From: Jeotgalibaca sp052266715
Lineage (GTDB): Bacteria > Bacillota > Bacilli > Lactobacillales > Aerococcaceae
Reading direction: 5' to 3' (one strand)
DNA length: 64,000 nucleotides
Assembly: GCA_052266715.1 (NCBI GenBank)
Contig: JBQPRB010000002.1
Each line of letters opens with the position of its first letter. Within the stretch, counting starts at the first letter, position 1. Under the pieces are notes generated by a model. The model had not been told where the DNA came from, did no database searches, and saw only the letters and a program-made list of their open reading frames with translations. A program made the position numbers and the translations under genes. Positions 40,904 through 50,193 of the stretch are shown in pieces.

Positions 40904-41710
40904 ATGAAAGTGTTATTCGTTGGAGATGTAGTGGGTTCAATAGGAAGAAAAATGTTGATTGAATCCTTACCCTTATTAAAAGCTAAATACCGCCCACAAT
41001 TTACTATTGTTAATGGAGAAAATGCAGCAGGAGGCCGTGGGATTACCGAAAAAATTTATAAAGAATTTTTACAAGCGGGTGTCGACTTAATTACAATGGG
41101 AAACCATACTTGGGATAATCGAGATATTTTCGAATTTATCGGAAATGATAAAATAAAAATGATAAGACCGGCTAACTTTCCAGAAGGAACGCCTGGCATA
41201 GGATATAAAATCATCCAGATTAATCAGACTAAAATAGCCGTTATCAATATGCAAGGGCGTGTCTTTTTAAATGATTTGGATGACCCTTTTCGAAAGATGG
41301 ATAAAATCCTGGCGGAGATTGGTGAAGAAACACAGTGTATATTCGTGGATTTCCACGCTGAGGCAACAAGTGAAAAACAAGCCATGGGTTGGTATTTGGA
41401 TGGTCGCGTATCAGCTGTTGTTGGTACCCATACCCATATCCAAACGAATGATGCGCGTATTCTACCTAAGGGCACTGCCTATTTAACGGATGCTGGAATG
41501 ACCGGTTCATATGATAGTGTTCTTGGAGTAGAAACGCATATCATCCTTGACAAATTCTTAAAACAACTTCCAGTTCGCCACGAAATTCCTGAAGAAGGAA
41601 GAAAACTACTCAGTGGTTGTTATGTCGAAATTGACGATCGTTCGGGAAAGGCCACGAAAATTGAAACGATCATGATTAATGATGATCGACCTTTTGGGAG
41701 TGGTTATTAA
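40904..41710 (+). CDS. ymdB: YmdB-type metallophosphoesterase
   Basis: A 268-residue calcineurin-like phosphoesterase of the TIGR00282 type. Metal ligands are D8, E39/N40 (VNGENAAGG), N67/H68 (GNHTWDN), H151, H176 and H178 (GTHTHIQT). In B. subtilis YmdB hydrolyses 2',3'-cyclic nucleotides and affects RNase Y-dependent RNA levels and biofilm/motility choice. Location after rny is conserved. A start signal AGAAGAGG is present upstream of the ATG, and the stop codon overlaps the next start by one base (TAATG). Confidence 0.95.
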   Translation: MKVLFVGDVVGSIGRKMLIESLPLLKAKYRPQFTIVNGENAAGGRGITEKIYKEFLQAGVDLITMGNHTWDNRDIFEFIGNDKIKMIRPANFPEGTPGIGYKIIQINQTKIAVINMQGRVFLNDLDDPFRKMDKILAEIGEETQCIFVDFHAEATSEKQAMGWYLDGRVSAVVGTHTHIQTNDARILPKGTAYLTDAGMTGSYDSVLGVETHIILDKFLKQLPVRHEIPEEGRKLLSGCYVEIDDRSGKATKIETIMINDDRPFGSGY

Positions 41711-42075
41711 TGAACGTAAACGAGTACCATATTGAATCTGACATAAATAAAGAATTAGACAAATTAATTGCTTTATTGTTACAGAAAGAGGAAATCATTG
41801 CATTTCAAAAAGCTGAGAGTAAAGTGGAAGAGAGTAAATGGGTTCAAGATACGATTGAACAAATAAAAAATAAACAACGTGACTTAGTCAATTTCGAATA
41901 TTATGAGAAACCAGAAGCCTATAAAAAAACACTGGATGAATTGAATGCTTTAAATAAAGCAATAGATGAAAACATTACGGTACAACAATATCGTGCGTCA
42001 TTGGTAGAAGCAAATGAAGTTGTCCAATTCCTTTTTAAACAAATACAAACCGAAGTAGATTCAATAACTGATTGA
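41710..42075 (+). CDS. ricA: YlbF/YmcA family protein (RicA-like)
   Basis: A 121-residue all-helical protein, about half charged (residues 1-60 dominated by Glu and Lys), typical of YlbF/YmcA (DUF964). In B. subtilis RicA, RicF and RicT form a complex that guides RNase Y in maturing operon mRNAs. Position between ymdB and mutS matches B. subtilis ymcA, hence the RicA assignment; RicF-type proteins have the same fold, so the exact paralogue is not certain. Confidence 0.8.
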   Translation: MNVNEYHIESDINKELDKLIALLLQKEEIIAFQKAESKVEESKWVQDTIEQIKNKQRDLVNFEYYEKPEAYKKTLDELNALNKAIDENITVQQYRASLVEANEVVQFLFKQIQTEVDSITD

Positions 42076-42084
42076 GGTGAAAGC

Positions 42085-44646
42085 ATGCCACAAAAAACGA
42101 AACAAACGCCAATGATGGAACAATATACGGCAATAAAAAAACAATACCCTGATTCATTTTTATTTTATCGTTTAGGCGATTTTTACGAGTTGTTCAATGA
42201 AGATGCTATAAAAGCAGCAAAAATTCTTGAGATAACACTGACAAGTCGTAACAAAAATGCCGATAACCCAATTCCGATGTGCGGGGTACCATACCATGCT
42301 GCCAAAGATTATATACGGAAATTAATTGACGGTGGCCATAAAGTTGCCGTCTGCGAGCAAATGGAGGACCCAAAGGCAACGAAGGGCATGGTTAGACGCG
42401 AAGTTGTCCAAGTACTGACGCCAGGAACGTATATGGACGAAACAAATGGTGATGGTAAAAAAAATAATTACCTTGTCGCGATAGAAAAGCATGAGACTGG
42501 TTATGCTTTTGCCTATACGGACATTGGTACGGGAGAGACACGAGTCACCGTATTAGAAAATGAAGATGCAGTAATGAACGAAGTGCAATCGGTACAAGCG
42601 AAAGAAATCGTTGTACAGGCGGTTGCTACTTTTCCTTTTATTGAAACGTTGCAGGAACGATTCGGGGTCATTATCTCCCGACATGATGAGAAAGTAGCAG
42701 ATTCAATTCTTGAATCCGTTTTGGAAGACATCGCTGAACAGCCTTGCCGGGATGTATTGACACTTTTGATTAGTTACTTGTCGCATACCCAAAAACGGAG
42801 CTTATCCCATATTCAAAAAGCGATTCGCTATCAATCCGATCAGTACTTAAAGATGGATACGTATGCCCGTCGAAATCTGGAATTGACAACCTCGATCCGA
42901 GATCAACAAAAGACAGGGAGTTTATTGTGGCTCATTGACCGCACGAAAACAGCTATGGGCGGGCGGAAGCTGAAACAGTGGCTAGAAAAACCTCTTATTA
43001 ACGAACAAGATATACGCAACCGCCAATTGAAGGTGCAATCGTTATTAGCCCATTATTTTGAGCGAATGGATATTAGCCAAGCGTTGACCTCTGTTTACGA
43101 TTTAGAAAGACTCGTGGCAAAAATCTCGTTCGGTAGCGTAAACGGGCGTGATTTGATTCAATTAAAGCGGTCCTTGGAACAGCTACCTGTTTTAAGGCAA
43201 ATACTGGAAGCGACGCAAGATGCCATTTGGTCTGATACGCTCACTAAAATAGAGGACATGCCCGAAATCGTTGCATTGATTGAAAAAGCGATTGTCGACG
43301 ACCCCCCAATTTTAATAACGGATGGAAATATCATCAAAGATGGTTTCAATGAAACGTTAGATAAGTATCGGGATGCCATGACAAATGGAAAAAAATGGAT
43401 TGCCGCTTTGCAACAGTCCGAAAGGGAAAAAACCGGCATTAAAACGCTAAAAATAGGCTTTAATCGCGTTTTTGGTTATTACATCGAGGTTTCCAAGGCG
43501 AATGTATCTAATTTGCCAGAAGGGCTTTACGATCGAAAACAAACATTGGCAAATGCAGAACGTTTTATTACACCGGAATTAAAAGAAAAAGAACGAATTA
43601 TTCTTGAAGCAGAAGAAAAATCAGCGACGCTTGAGTATGAACTATTCCTTGAAATTCGGGAACACGTTAAAAAATACAGCAAAAAATTACAGGTTTTAGC
43701 GAAATATATTTCGGAACTGGATGTATATCAAGGGTTTGCAGAAATAGCTGAAGAAAAACATTACACGCAACCGATGATTTCAGCACAATCGAAAACCATT
43801 AATATTATTAACGGGCGTCATCCAGTCGTTGAAGAAGTGTTAGGCAAAGAAAAATACATTGCCAACAACTTAATCATGGAAGACAAGAACGAGATTCTAC
43901 TCATTACGGGACCCAATATGTCTGGTAAGAGTACTTATATGCGTCAACTAGCTTTGATTGTCATCATGGCCCAAATTGGGTGTTATGTGCCGGCAGATGT
44001 AGCCGAATTGCCTATATTTGATCAAATTTTTACGCGAATTGGTGCAGCAGATGATTTGTATTCAGGCCAAAGTACTTTTATGGTAGAAATGGTGGAAACA
44101 AACCAAGCATTACAATATGCGACTGAACGCAGCTTGATTTTATTCGATGAGATTGGAAGAGGGACCGCTACTTTTGATGGAATGGCTCTGGCCGAAGCGA
44201 TTATTCGCTATTTGCATGGATCAAATAAAGGTAAGATGCTGTTTTCCACTCATTACCATGAGTTGACGGTATTGGACCAAGAACTATCGGCTTTAAGAAA
44301 TGTCCATGTTGGTGCCATCGAGCAAAATGGTGAGTTGGTTTTCCTTCATAAAATAATGACTGGGCCAGCGGATAAAAGTTATGGATTACACGTAGCGAAA
44401 TTGGCGGGAATGCCTGAAGACCTACTGGTAGAAGCAAAACAGATACTTGAACGATTGGAAAATACCGAGAAAGTATCCGTTCCTGTTGATTCAACCCAAC
44501 AGTTATCATTGTTTACTGAAAATCAATTAGACATGAACGAGAAACAAGTCGTCAACGAGATGAGTGAGTTCTCTTTGGAAAATCATTCACCTCTACAAGC
44601 CATGAATCAGTTGAACGAATGGAAGCAATTACTGAAAAAGAAATGA
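42085..44646 (+). CDS. mutS: DNA mismatch repair protein MutS
   Basis: Recognises base mismatches and starts repair. The protein is 853 residues: mismatch-binding domain I with FYRLGDFYELF (the FxE motif Phe/Glu), connector, core, clamp, and the ATPase with Walker A GPNMSGKST (about 611-619) and Walker B LILFDEIGRGT. GAGGTGAAAGC precedes the ATG, nine bases after the ricA-like gene. It is followed by mutL after 12 bp. Confidence 0.98.
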   Translation: MPQKTKQTPMMEQYTAIKKQYPDSFLFYRLGDFYELFNEDAIKAAKILEITLTSRNKNADNPIPMCGVPYHAAKDYIRKLIDGGHKVAVCEQMEDPKATKGMVRREVVQVLTPGTYMDETNGDGKKNNYLVAIEKHETGYAFAYTDIGTGETRVTVLENEDAVMNEVQSVQAKEIVVQAVATFPFIETLQERFGVIISRHDEKVADSILESVLEDIAEQPCRDVLTLLISYLSHTQKRSLSHIQKAIRYQSDQYLKMDTYARRNLELTTSIRDQQKTGSLLWLIDRTKTAMGGRKLKQWLEKPLINEQDIRNRQLKVQSLLAHYFERMDISQALTSVYDLERLVAKISFGSVNGRDLIQLKRSLEQLPVLRQILEATQDAIWSDTLTKIEDMPEIVALIEKAIVDDPPILITDGNIIKDGFNETLDKYRDAMTNGKKWIAALQQSEREKTGIKTLKIGFNRVFGYYIEVSKANVSNLPEGLYDRKQTLANAERFITPELKEKERIILEAEEKSATLEYELFLEIREHVKKYSKKLQVLAKYISELDVYQGFAEIAEEKHYTQPMISAQSKTINIINGRHPVVEEVLGKEKYIANNLIMEDKNEILLITGPNMSGKSTYMRQLALIVIMAQIGCYVPADVAELPIFDQIFTRIGAADDLYSGQSTFMVEMVETNQALQYATERSLILFDEIGRGTATFDGMALAEAIIRYLHGSNKGKMLFSTHYHELTVLDQELSALRNVHVGAIEQNGELVFLHKIMTGPADKSYGLHVAKLAGMPEDLLVEAKQILERLENTEKVSVPVDSTQQLSLFTENQLDMNEKQVVNEMSEFSLENHSPLQAMNQLNEWKQLLKKK

Positions 44647-44658
44647 TGGTGATTTGCC

Positions 44659-46500
44659 TTGGCAACAATAAAGACATTATCTGAACAACTATCCAACCAA
44701 ATTGCTGCCGGAGAAGTGATCGAGAGACCATCCTCGGTTGTGAAAGAGCTGGTGGAAAATGCGATTGATGCTGGTAGTAGCCAGATTGATATTTTAATTG
44801 AAGAAGCTGGATTAAAGAAAATCATGGTCAGTGATAATGGTGGCGGTATTCATCCCGATGAGGTCGTTCTAGCGTTTGAACGCCATGCGACCAGTAAAAT
44901 TTATACAACCCAAGATTTATTTCGTATTCATTCACTGGGTTTTCGTGGCGAAGCTCTACCAAGTATTGCTTCTGTATCAAAGTTAACCCTCGAGAGTGCA
45001 ACGATTGATTTACCTGGGAAGTATATTCGTATCGAAGGCGGCAACATTGTCGAGGAGAAAATTCATGGTGCAAGAAAAGGGACAACCTTGACAGTTGAGA
45101 GTTTATTTTACAATACACCTGCACGTTTGAAATACATCCGTACCTTACAAACGGAATTGGCCAGTATCTCTGATATTGTCAATAGGCTAGCGCTAAGCCA
45201 CCCCAAAATAGCCTTCCGTCTTGTAAATGAAGGAAATCAAATGTTACGAACAAGTGGTAATGGTGATCTGAAACAAGCGATTGCGGGGGTCTATGGAACG
45301 GCCGTTGCTCGTAAGATGCTGCATATTGAAGCTGAAGATCTGGATTTCAAGTTAAGCGGGTATGTGAGCAAACCTGAATTGACGCGAGCAAGCCGAAATT
45401 ATATGACTTTCATATTAAATGGCCGCTATATCCGTAACTATAATCTCCAAAAAGCTTTAGTTGAAGGTTTCGGATCACGTTTAATGATTGGTCGTTTTCC
45501 AGTTGCGGTCATTACAGTCGATACAGATCCGTTGCTACTGGATGTGAATGTTCATCCCTCTAAAAAAGAAATCAGGATCAGTAAAGAAACCGAACTGTCA
45601 GCTCTGATTATAAAAGCTGTTCAAGCCGCAATGAAAGAAGTTGTCTCCATACCAAGCGGGTTAGAAAATTTATCATTCAAAAGAAACCCGGTTCAAGTTG
45701 AACAACATGAACAAATTCAAGTTGAGTTAGAATCTCCAAAGTTTAACTATGAATCACCTAAAGTGGAAACACAAATCCCCGGGGAACAGATTCAGGAAGC
45801 GTTTGGTGAAGTGGTAGTGGATGAAGAAGATTACACACCACCTACTACGCATGACGCGTCTGTATTGGACGCTGTGAAGAACGTGGAAAATGAGGAAGAG
45901 ACCATCCAAAGTTTTCCGGAGTTATATTATTTTGGTCAGATGCATGGTACTTATTTATTTGCACAAAATGATAAAGGGCTTTATATGATCGATCAACATG
46001 CAGCTCAAGAACGTATTAAATACGAATTCTACCGTGACGAAATCGCCAGAGTGGCTAATACATTACAAAGCCTGTTGGTACCGATAACCATCGATTTAAC
46101 CTCGGATGAATTCTTAAAAATAAACGATAACCATGATAAATTAGAAGAAATCGGGATTTATCTCGAGCCATTTGGGAAACATACCTTTTTGCTATCACAA
46201 CATCCAACCTGGTTCAAACCGGGGCAAGAAGAAGGGATAGTGAATGACATCATCCAAATGGTATTATCTGATGAAGGCTTATCCGTCAAAAAACTTCGCG
46301 AAGCTACCGCAATTATGATGAGTTGTAAACGATCGATCAAAGCCAATCATCATTTGCCTGATTATGAAGCAAGGCAGTTATTGGCGGACTTAGCCAAGAC
46401 TAAAAATCCCTATAACTGTCCGCATGGACGCCCTGTATTAATCCATTTTTCAAATACCGATATGGAAAAAATGTTCAAACGTATTCAGGATGCACATTAA
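44659..46500 (+). CDS. mutL: DNA mismatch repair protein MutL
   Basis: A GHKL ATPase that couples MutS to strand removal, 613 residues from a TTG start with GGTGAT nearby. The N-terminal ATP site ELVENAIDAGSSQI (about 30-43) and FRGEALPSI are present. The C-terminal domain has DQHAAQERIKYE, which fits the endonuclease motif DQHA(X)2E(X)4E, and CPHGRP. It is therefore expected to nick DNA itself, as in organisms without MutH. Confidence 0.97.
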   Translation: MATIKTLSEQLSNQIAAGEVIERPSSVVKELVENAIDAGSSQIDILIEEAGLKKIMVSDNGGGIHPDEVVLAFERHATSKIYTTQDLFRIHSLGFRGEALPSIASVSKLTLESATIDLPGKYIRIEGGNIVEEKIHGARKGTTLTVESLFYNTPARLKYIRTLQTELASISDIVNRLALSHPKIAFRLVNEGNQMLRTSGNGDLKQAIAGVYGTAVARKMLHIEAEDLDFKLSGYVSKPELTRASRNYMTFILNGRYIRNYNLQKALVEGFGSRLMIGRFPVAVITVDTDPLLLDVNVHPSKKEIRISKETELSALIIKAVQAAMKEVVSIPSGLENLSFKRNPVQVEQHEQIQVELESPKFNYESPKVETQIPGEQIQEAFGEVVVDEEDYTPPTTHDASVLDAVKNVENEEETIQSFPELYYFGQMHGTYLFAQNDKGLYMIDQHAAQERIKYEFYRDEIARVANTLQSLLVPITIDLTSDEFLKINDNHDKLEEIGIYLEPFGKHTFLLSQHPTWFKPGQEEGIVNDIIQMVLSDEGLSVKKLREATAIMMSCKRSIKANHHLPDYEARQLLADLAKTKNPYNCPHGRPVLIHFSNTDMEKMFKRIQDAH

Positions 46501-46576
46501 GCCTGATTGTTTTGAAAAAGAATTTTTATGAGTTAAAATAAGTAATAACAAATTGAGAGACAAAGGAATGAAAGAT

Positions 46577-47002
46577 ATGACTGATAAAGAACAATTGCGT
46601 CAAAAACTTACCCCACTTCAATATGAAGTAACCCAGAATGAAGCGACTGAGCGGCCATTCTCCGGAGAATACGATGATTTCTATGAAAAGGGGATTTTTG
46701 TTGACGTTGTTAGCGGAGAACCTTTATTTAGCTCTACAGATAAATATGATGCTGGGTGTGGATGGCCTTCATTTTCCAAGCCAATTGCACAATTGACAGA
46801 AAAAGTAGATACCAAATTGGCTCGGGAAAGAACTGAAGTCCGTAGCAGTCAAGCGGATTCACACCTAGGACACGTTTTTGAAGACGGTCCGGAAGAAATG
46901 GGTGGCTTACGTTACTGTATCAATTCAGCTGCGATGCGATTTGTTGCCTACGAAGATTTAGAAAAAGAAGGATATGGCGAATATCGTTCGCTATTCAATT
47001 AA
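46577..47002 (+). CDS. msrB: Peptide-methionine (R)-S-oxide reductase MsrB
   Basis: It reduces the R-epimer of oxidised methionine in proteins. The product is 141 residues with catalytic Cys113 in LRYCINSAAMRF, Cys61 in DAGCGWPSF as possible resolving residue, and the substrate-binding DSHLGHVF. The zinc-binding CxxC pairs of some MsrB proteins are absent. ATG 46577 is preferred because AAAGGA lies nine bases upstream; an ATG at 46568 is too close. A promoter TTGAAA (46512-46517), 16 bp, TAAAAT (46534-46539) precedes it. Confidence 0.95.
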   Translation: MTDKEQLRQKLTPLQYEVTQNEATERPFSGEYDDFYEKGIFVDVVSGEPLFSSTDKYDAGCGWPSFSKPIAQLTEKVDTKLARERTEVRSSQADSHLGHVFEDGPEEMGGLRYCINSAAMRFVAYEDLEKEGYGEYRSLFN

Positions 47003-47012
47003 ATTACCTTCC

Positions 47013-47056
47013 GGAAAGGACCTCTGAGTGATTTGATGCGGAGGTCCTTTCTTTTT
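47013..47056 (+). terminator. Terminator after msrB
   Basis: GAAAGGACCTC pairs perfectly with GAGGTCCTTTC around a loop of about 16 bases, followed by TTTTTG. Confidence 0.9.
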
Positions 47057-47134
47057 GTTTTTCAAGATATTTTCCCCATCATAACCGTACCTGTGATATG
47101 ATAGACGTTAGAAAAATTGAAAGGGGAAAGGCTC

Positions 47135-47737
47135 ATGTATGAATATTTACGAGGAATCATAGTAGGCGTTCATCCCACTTATATTGTGCTGGATGTGAAT
47201 GGAATCGGGTACCAAATTCTCGTAGCGAACCCTTTTCGATATTCTTCTTTACAGAAAGAAGAGACCCAAATATATATCCATCAAGCAGTCCGTGAAGACA
47301 GCATTACATTATATGGTTTCAAAGATTTTAGGGAAAAGCAGCTTTATCTTAAACTTATTAGTGTTTCTGGAATAGGACCAAAAAGTGGTTTATCCATTTT
47401 GGCGAATGGGGATCATGATGGTTTGATTCATGCAATCGAGGCAGAAAACAGCACGTATTTGACGAAGTTTCCGGGAGTTGGCAAGAAAACAGCTTCACAA
47501 ATTGTGCTGGATTTGAAAGGGAAGCTAACTGAATTACTGGATGGTGCAGAAATAGATCAGCCAACTGTTGTAGAGGAAGATGGAAATATTCATCTTTCCG
47601 AAGCTGAAGAGGCCTTGCAAGGGCTTGGCTATTCCGTTCGGGAAATAAATAAAGTCATACCAAAACTAAAAGAACAATCATTTACAAGCACAGAAGAAGT
47701 TCTGCGTATGGCATTCAAGTTGTTATTGAAAGGGTAG
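47135..47737 (+). CDS. ruvA: Holliday junction DNA helicase subunit RuvA
   Basis: A tetrameric junction-binding protein of 200 residues. An N-terminal OB fold starts MYEYLRGIIVG, the middle has two helix-hairpin-helix motifs (SGIGPKSGLSIL and FPGVGKKTASQIVLDLKGK), and a C-terminal three-helix domain contacts RuvB. ATG 47135 follows AAAGGGGAAAGG. An extended -10, TGATATGAT, ends at 47102. ruvB follows after 12 bp. Confidence 0.97.
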   Translation: MYEYLRGIIVGVHPTYIVLDVNGIGYQILVANPFRYSSLQKEETQIYIHQAVREDSITLYGFKDFREKQLYLKLISVSGIGPKSGLSILANGDHDGLIHAIEAENSTYLTKFPGVGKKTASQIVLDLKGKLTELLDGAEIDQPTVVEEDGNIHLSEAEEALQGLGYSVREINKVIPKLKEQSFTSTEEVLRMAFKLLLKG

Positions 47738-47749
47738 GAGGGGTGTATA

Positions 47750-48757
47750 ATGGACGACTTTCGCATACTATCAAGTGATGTTGTTGGAGATAATGAAGAA
47801 ACGATTGAGCAGTCCTTGCGTCCGCAAACACTAAAAGAGTATATCGGGCAAACCAAGGTAACGAGTGAATTGCAGATTTATATCGAAGCAGCAAAAATGC
47901 GTAATGAAGCCTTGGACCATGTTTTATTGTATGGCCCTCCTGGGCTAGGCAAGACAACGCTGGCGCGGGTTATTGCTAATGAGATGAATGTTAATATCCA
48001 TACGACAAGTGGACCTGCCATTGAAAAACCGGGTGATTTAATGGTTCTTTTGAATGAGCTTGAACCAGGGGATGTATTATTTATTGATGAAATCCACCGT
48101 TTGCCTCGCATCGTTGAAGAAGTATTGTACTCGGCGATGGAAGATTATTTTGTCGATATTATTATTGGTCAAGATTCAAATGCGCGCCCAGTTCATTTTT
48201 CACTACCTCCCTTCACATTGATAGGGGCGACAACGAAAGCCGGTAGTCTATCTGCTCCTTTACGTGCCCGTTTCGGAATCGTCTTGCGAATGGAATTCTA
48301 TGATGTTTCGGATTTAACAAAAATAGTTTCCAGGACAGCGGGTGTTTTAAATAGTGAGATTGAAGAAGAAGGGTCTATCGAAATTGCGCGTCGTTCCAGA
48401 GGAACCCCACGTATTGCCAACCGACTCTTGCGTCGAGTCAGGGATTATACACAAGTTTATTCGGATGGAATCATATCAAGTCCACTTGCTGATAAGGCCT
48501 TGACCTTGCTCCGGGTCGATAAAGAAGGTTTGGATGCGATTGATCGGCAAATTTTGACTACCATGATTGACTATTACCATGGGGGACCAGTTGGTATCGG
48601 ATCGATTGCAGCGACAATTGGCGAAGATCGCGATACGATTGAAGATATGTATGAACCGTACTTATTGCAAATCGGTTTTCTCAAACGAACCCAACGAGGA
48701 CGCATCGTGACACCGGTTGCCTATCAACATCTGGGATATGAATTACCCATTAATTGA
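47750..48757 (+). CDS. ruvB: Holliday junction branch migration ATPase RuvB
   Basis: The AAA+ motor that drives branch migration with RuvA. The product is 335 residues with Walker A GPPGLGKTT (62-70), Walker B DEIH (113-116), sensor 1 IGATTKAG and a C-terminal winged helix (TQRGRIVTPVAYQHL). AGGAGGGG precedes the ATG. ruvC is not present, as usual in Firmicutes, where RecU takes that role. Confidence 0.98.
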   Translation: MDDFRILSSDVVGDNEETIEQSLRPQTLKEYIGQTKVTSELQIYIEAAKMRNEALDHVLLYGPPGLGKTTLARVIANEMNVNIHTTSGPAIEKPGDLMVLLNELEPGDVLFIDEIHRLPRIVEEVLYSAMEDYFVDIIIGQDSNARPVHFSLPPFTLIGATTKAGSLSAPLRARFGIVLRMEFYDVSDLTKIVSRTAGVLNSEIEEEGSIEIARRSRGTPRIANRLLRRVRDYTQVYSDGIISSPLADKALTLLRVDKEGLDAIDRQILTTMIDYYHGGPVGIGSIAATIGEDRDTIEDMYEPYLLQIGFLKRTQRGRIVTPVAYQHLGYELPIN

Positions 48758-48789
48758 AGCGAGACATATAAATGAATTGAGGAAGTAAT

Positions 48790-49821
48790 ATGAAAACAAG
48801 CGATTTTGATTTTGAATTACCAGAAGAGTTGATTGCCCAAGTACCTTTGGCAGATCGTTCGGCGTCGCGTTTATTGATTTTAGATGCTTTGTCCGGAGAA
48901 ATTGAAGACCGCCATTTTCCATCTATCATGGATGAATTGGAAGAAGGCGATGCACTCGTTTTGAACAATACACGTGTATTGCCAGCGCGGTTACATGGTG
49001 AAAAACCAGATACGGGTGCTCACTTAGAAGTTTTATTATTAAATAATACAAACGGTGATGAATGGGAAACATTGGTGAAACCAGCAAAACGGGCTAAAGT
49101 GGGAACGGTTATCTCTTTTGGCGACGGTCTGTTGAAAGCTGTAGTTAAAAAAGTGCTGGATCATGGAGGTCGTATCATTGAATTCCAGTATGAGGGTATT
49201 TTCCTTGAAATTTTAGAGAGTCTAGGGGAAATGCCATTACCACCTTATATCAAAGAAAGACTGGATGATGCGGAACGTTATCAAACTGTTTATGCCAAAG
49301 AAAATGGTTCCGCGGCAGCTCCTACAGCCGGATTGCATTTTACGCAAGAATTATTGAAACAAGCTGAAGAAAAGGGGGTCCACATTGTTTATTTAACCTT
49401 GCATGTGGGCCTAGGTACCTTTAGGCCTGTATCGGTGGAAGATCTGGATAGTCATGAAATGCACTCTGAGTTCTATTCGTTATCTGAAGAATCCGCTCAA
49501 ACGCTACGGGATGTTAAAAAAGCAGGGAAACGCATTATTGCAGTAGGGACCACTTCGATACGGACTTTAGAAACAATCGGAACGAAATTCAATGGTGATA
49601 TCCAGGCAGATAGTGGCTGGACAAATATCTTCATTTCACCCGGTTATACGTTTAAGGTTGTACAAGGTTTCATTACAAATTTCCACTTGCCTAAATCAAC
49701 ACTTGTTATGTTGGTTAGCGCATTTGCCGGGAGAGAAAATGTACTGCATGCCTATCACCATGCAATTAAAGAACGCTATCGTTTCTTTAGTTTTGGGGAT
49801 GCAATGTTCGTAAAAAAATAA
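48790..49821 (+). CDS. queA: S-adenosylmethionine:tRNA ribosyltransferase-isomerase
   Basis: It transfers and isomerises the ribosyl moiety of SAM onto preQ1-tRNA to give epoxyqueuosine in tRNAs with GUN anticodons. At 343 residues it is full length. Visible are MKTSDFDFELPEELIAQ at the start, AAPTAGLHFT in the middle and NFHLPKSTLVMLVSAFAG toward the end. GAGGAAG precedes the ATG. The ruvA-ruvB-queA order is conserved in Firmicutes; tgt is not in this window. Confidence 0.97.
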   Translation: MKTSDFDFELPEELIAQVPLADRSASRLLILDALSGEIEDRHFPSIMDELEEGDALVLNNTRVLPARLHGEKPDTGAHLEVLLLNNTNGDEWETLVKPAKRAKVGTVISFGDGLLKAVVKKVLDHGGRIIEFQYEGIFLEILESLGEMPLPPYIKERLDDAERYQTVYAKENGSAAAPTAGLHFTQELLKQAEEKGVHIVYLTLHVGLGTFRPVSVEDLDSHEMHSEFYSLSEESAQTLRDVKKAGKRIIAVGTTSIRTLETIGTKFNGDIQADSGWTNIFISPGYTFKVVQGFITNFHLPKSTLVMLVSAFAGRENVLHAYHHAIKERYRFFSFGDAMFVKK

Positions 49822-49828
49822 CCAACAA

Positions 49829-49878
49829 TAAAAGAGGAGATGAGGAATTGTTACATTCCTCATCTCCTCTTGCTTTTA
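49829..49878. terminator. Bidirectional terminator queA / DUF2929 gene
   Basis: AAAGAGGAGATGAGGAAT pairs with ATTCCTCATCTCCTCTT around a 6-base loop. Stem of about 17 bp, flanked by A and T stretches. Confidence 0.95.
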
Positions 49879-50061
49879 TTATACTTCTGAATGTTTCTGT
49901 TTTGGGAACATTGCTGTAAGGAGGATAATCACAACGCCAGCGAATAGACCAAGAATTGAGGCATTTACAAAATCATAGCCGTTTCCTTCCAAAGCACTTC
50001 CGATATAGAAGGCTACATGGCCTAAAATGAAACCCCAGAATAAAGTTACCAAATATTTCAT
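49879..50061 (-). CDS. Small membrane protein, DUF2929 (YjzD-like)
   Basis: A 60-residue protein with two predicted membrane helices (about 4-24 and 33-51) separated by a short polar turn, starting MKYLVTLFWGFILGHVAFYIG. It matches the DUF2929/YjzD family of unknown function. GAAGGTG is upstream of the ATG. A longer upstream frame exists but has no family similarity. It is divergent from dnaE. Confidence 0.85.
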   Translation of the reverse strand: MKYLVTLFWGFILGHVAFYIGSALEGNGYDFVNASILGLFAGVVIILLTAMFPKQKHSEV

Positions 50062-50193
50062 TATTGCACCTTCTCTCCTCGCTAATTTTATCACTTTTAG
50101 AAAATAACACAAGAATTTATTGATGAGGGGAGCTACTTTAAATGTTCGCAATCGTTTATAATAGAATACGGATAGGAAGGAGGGATATATGCT

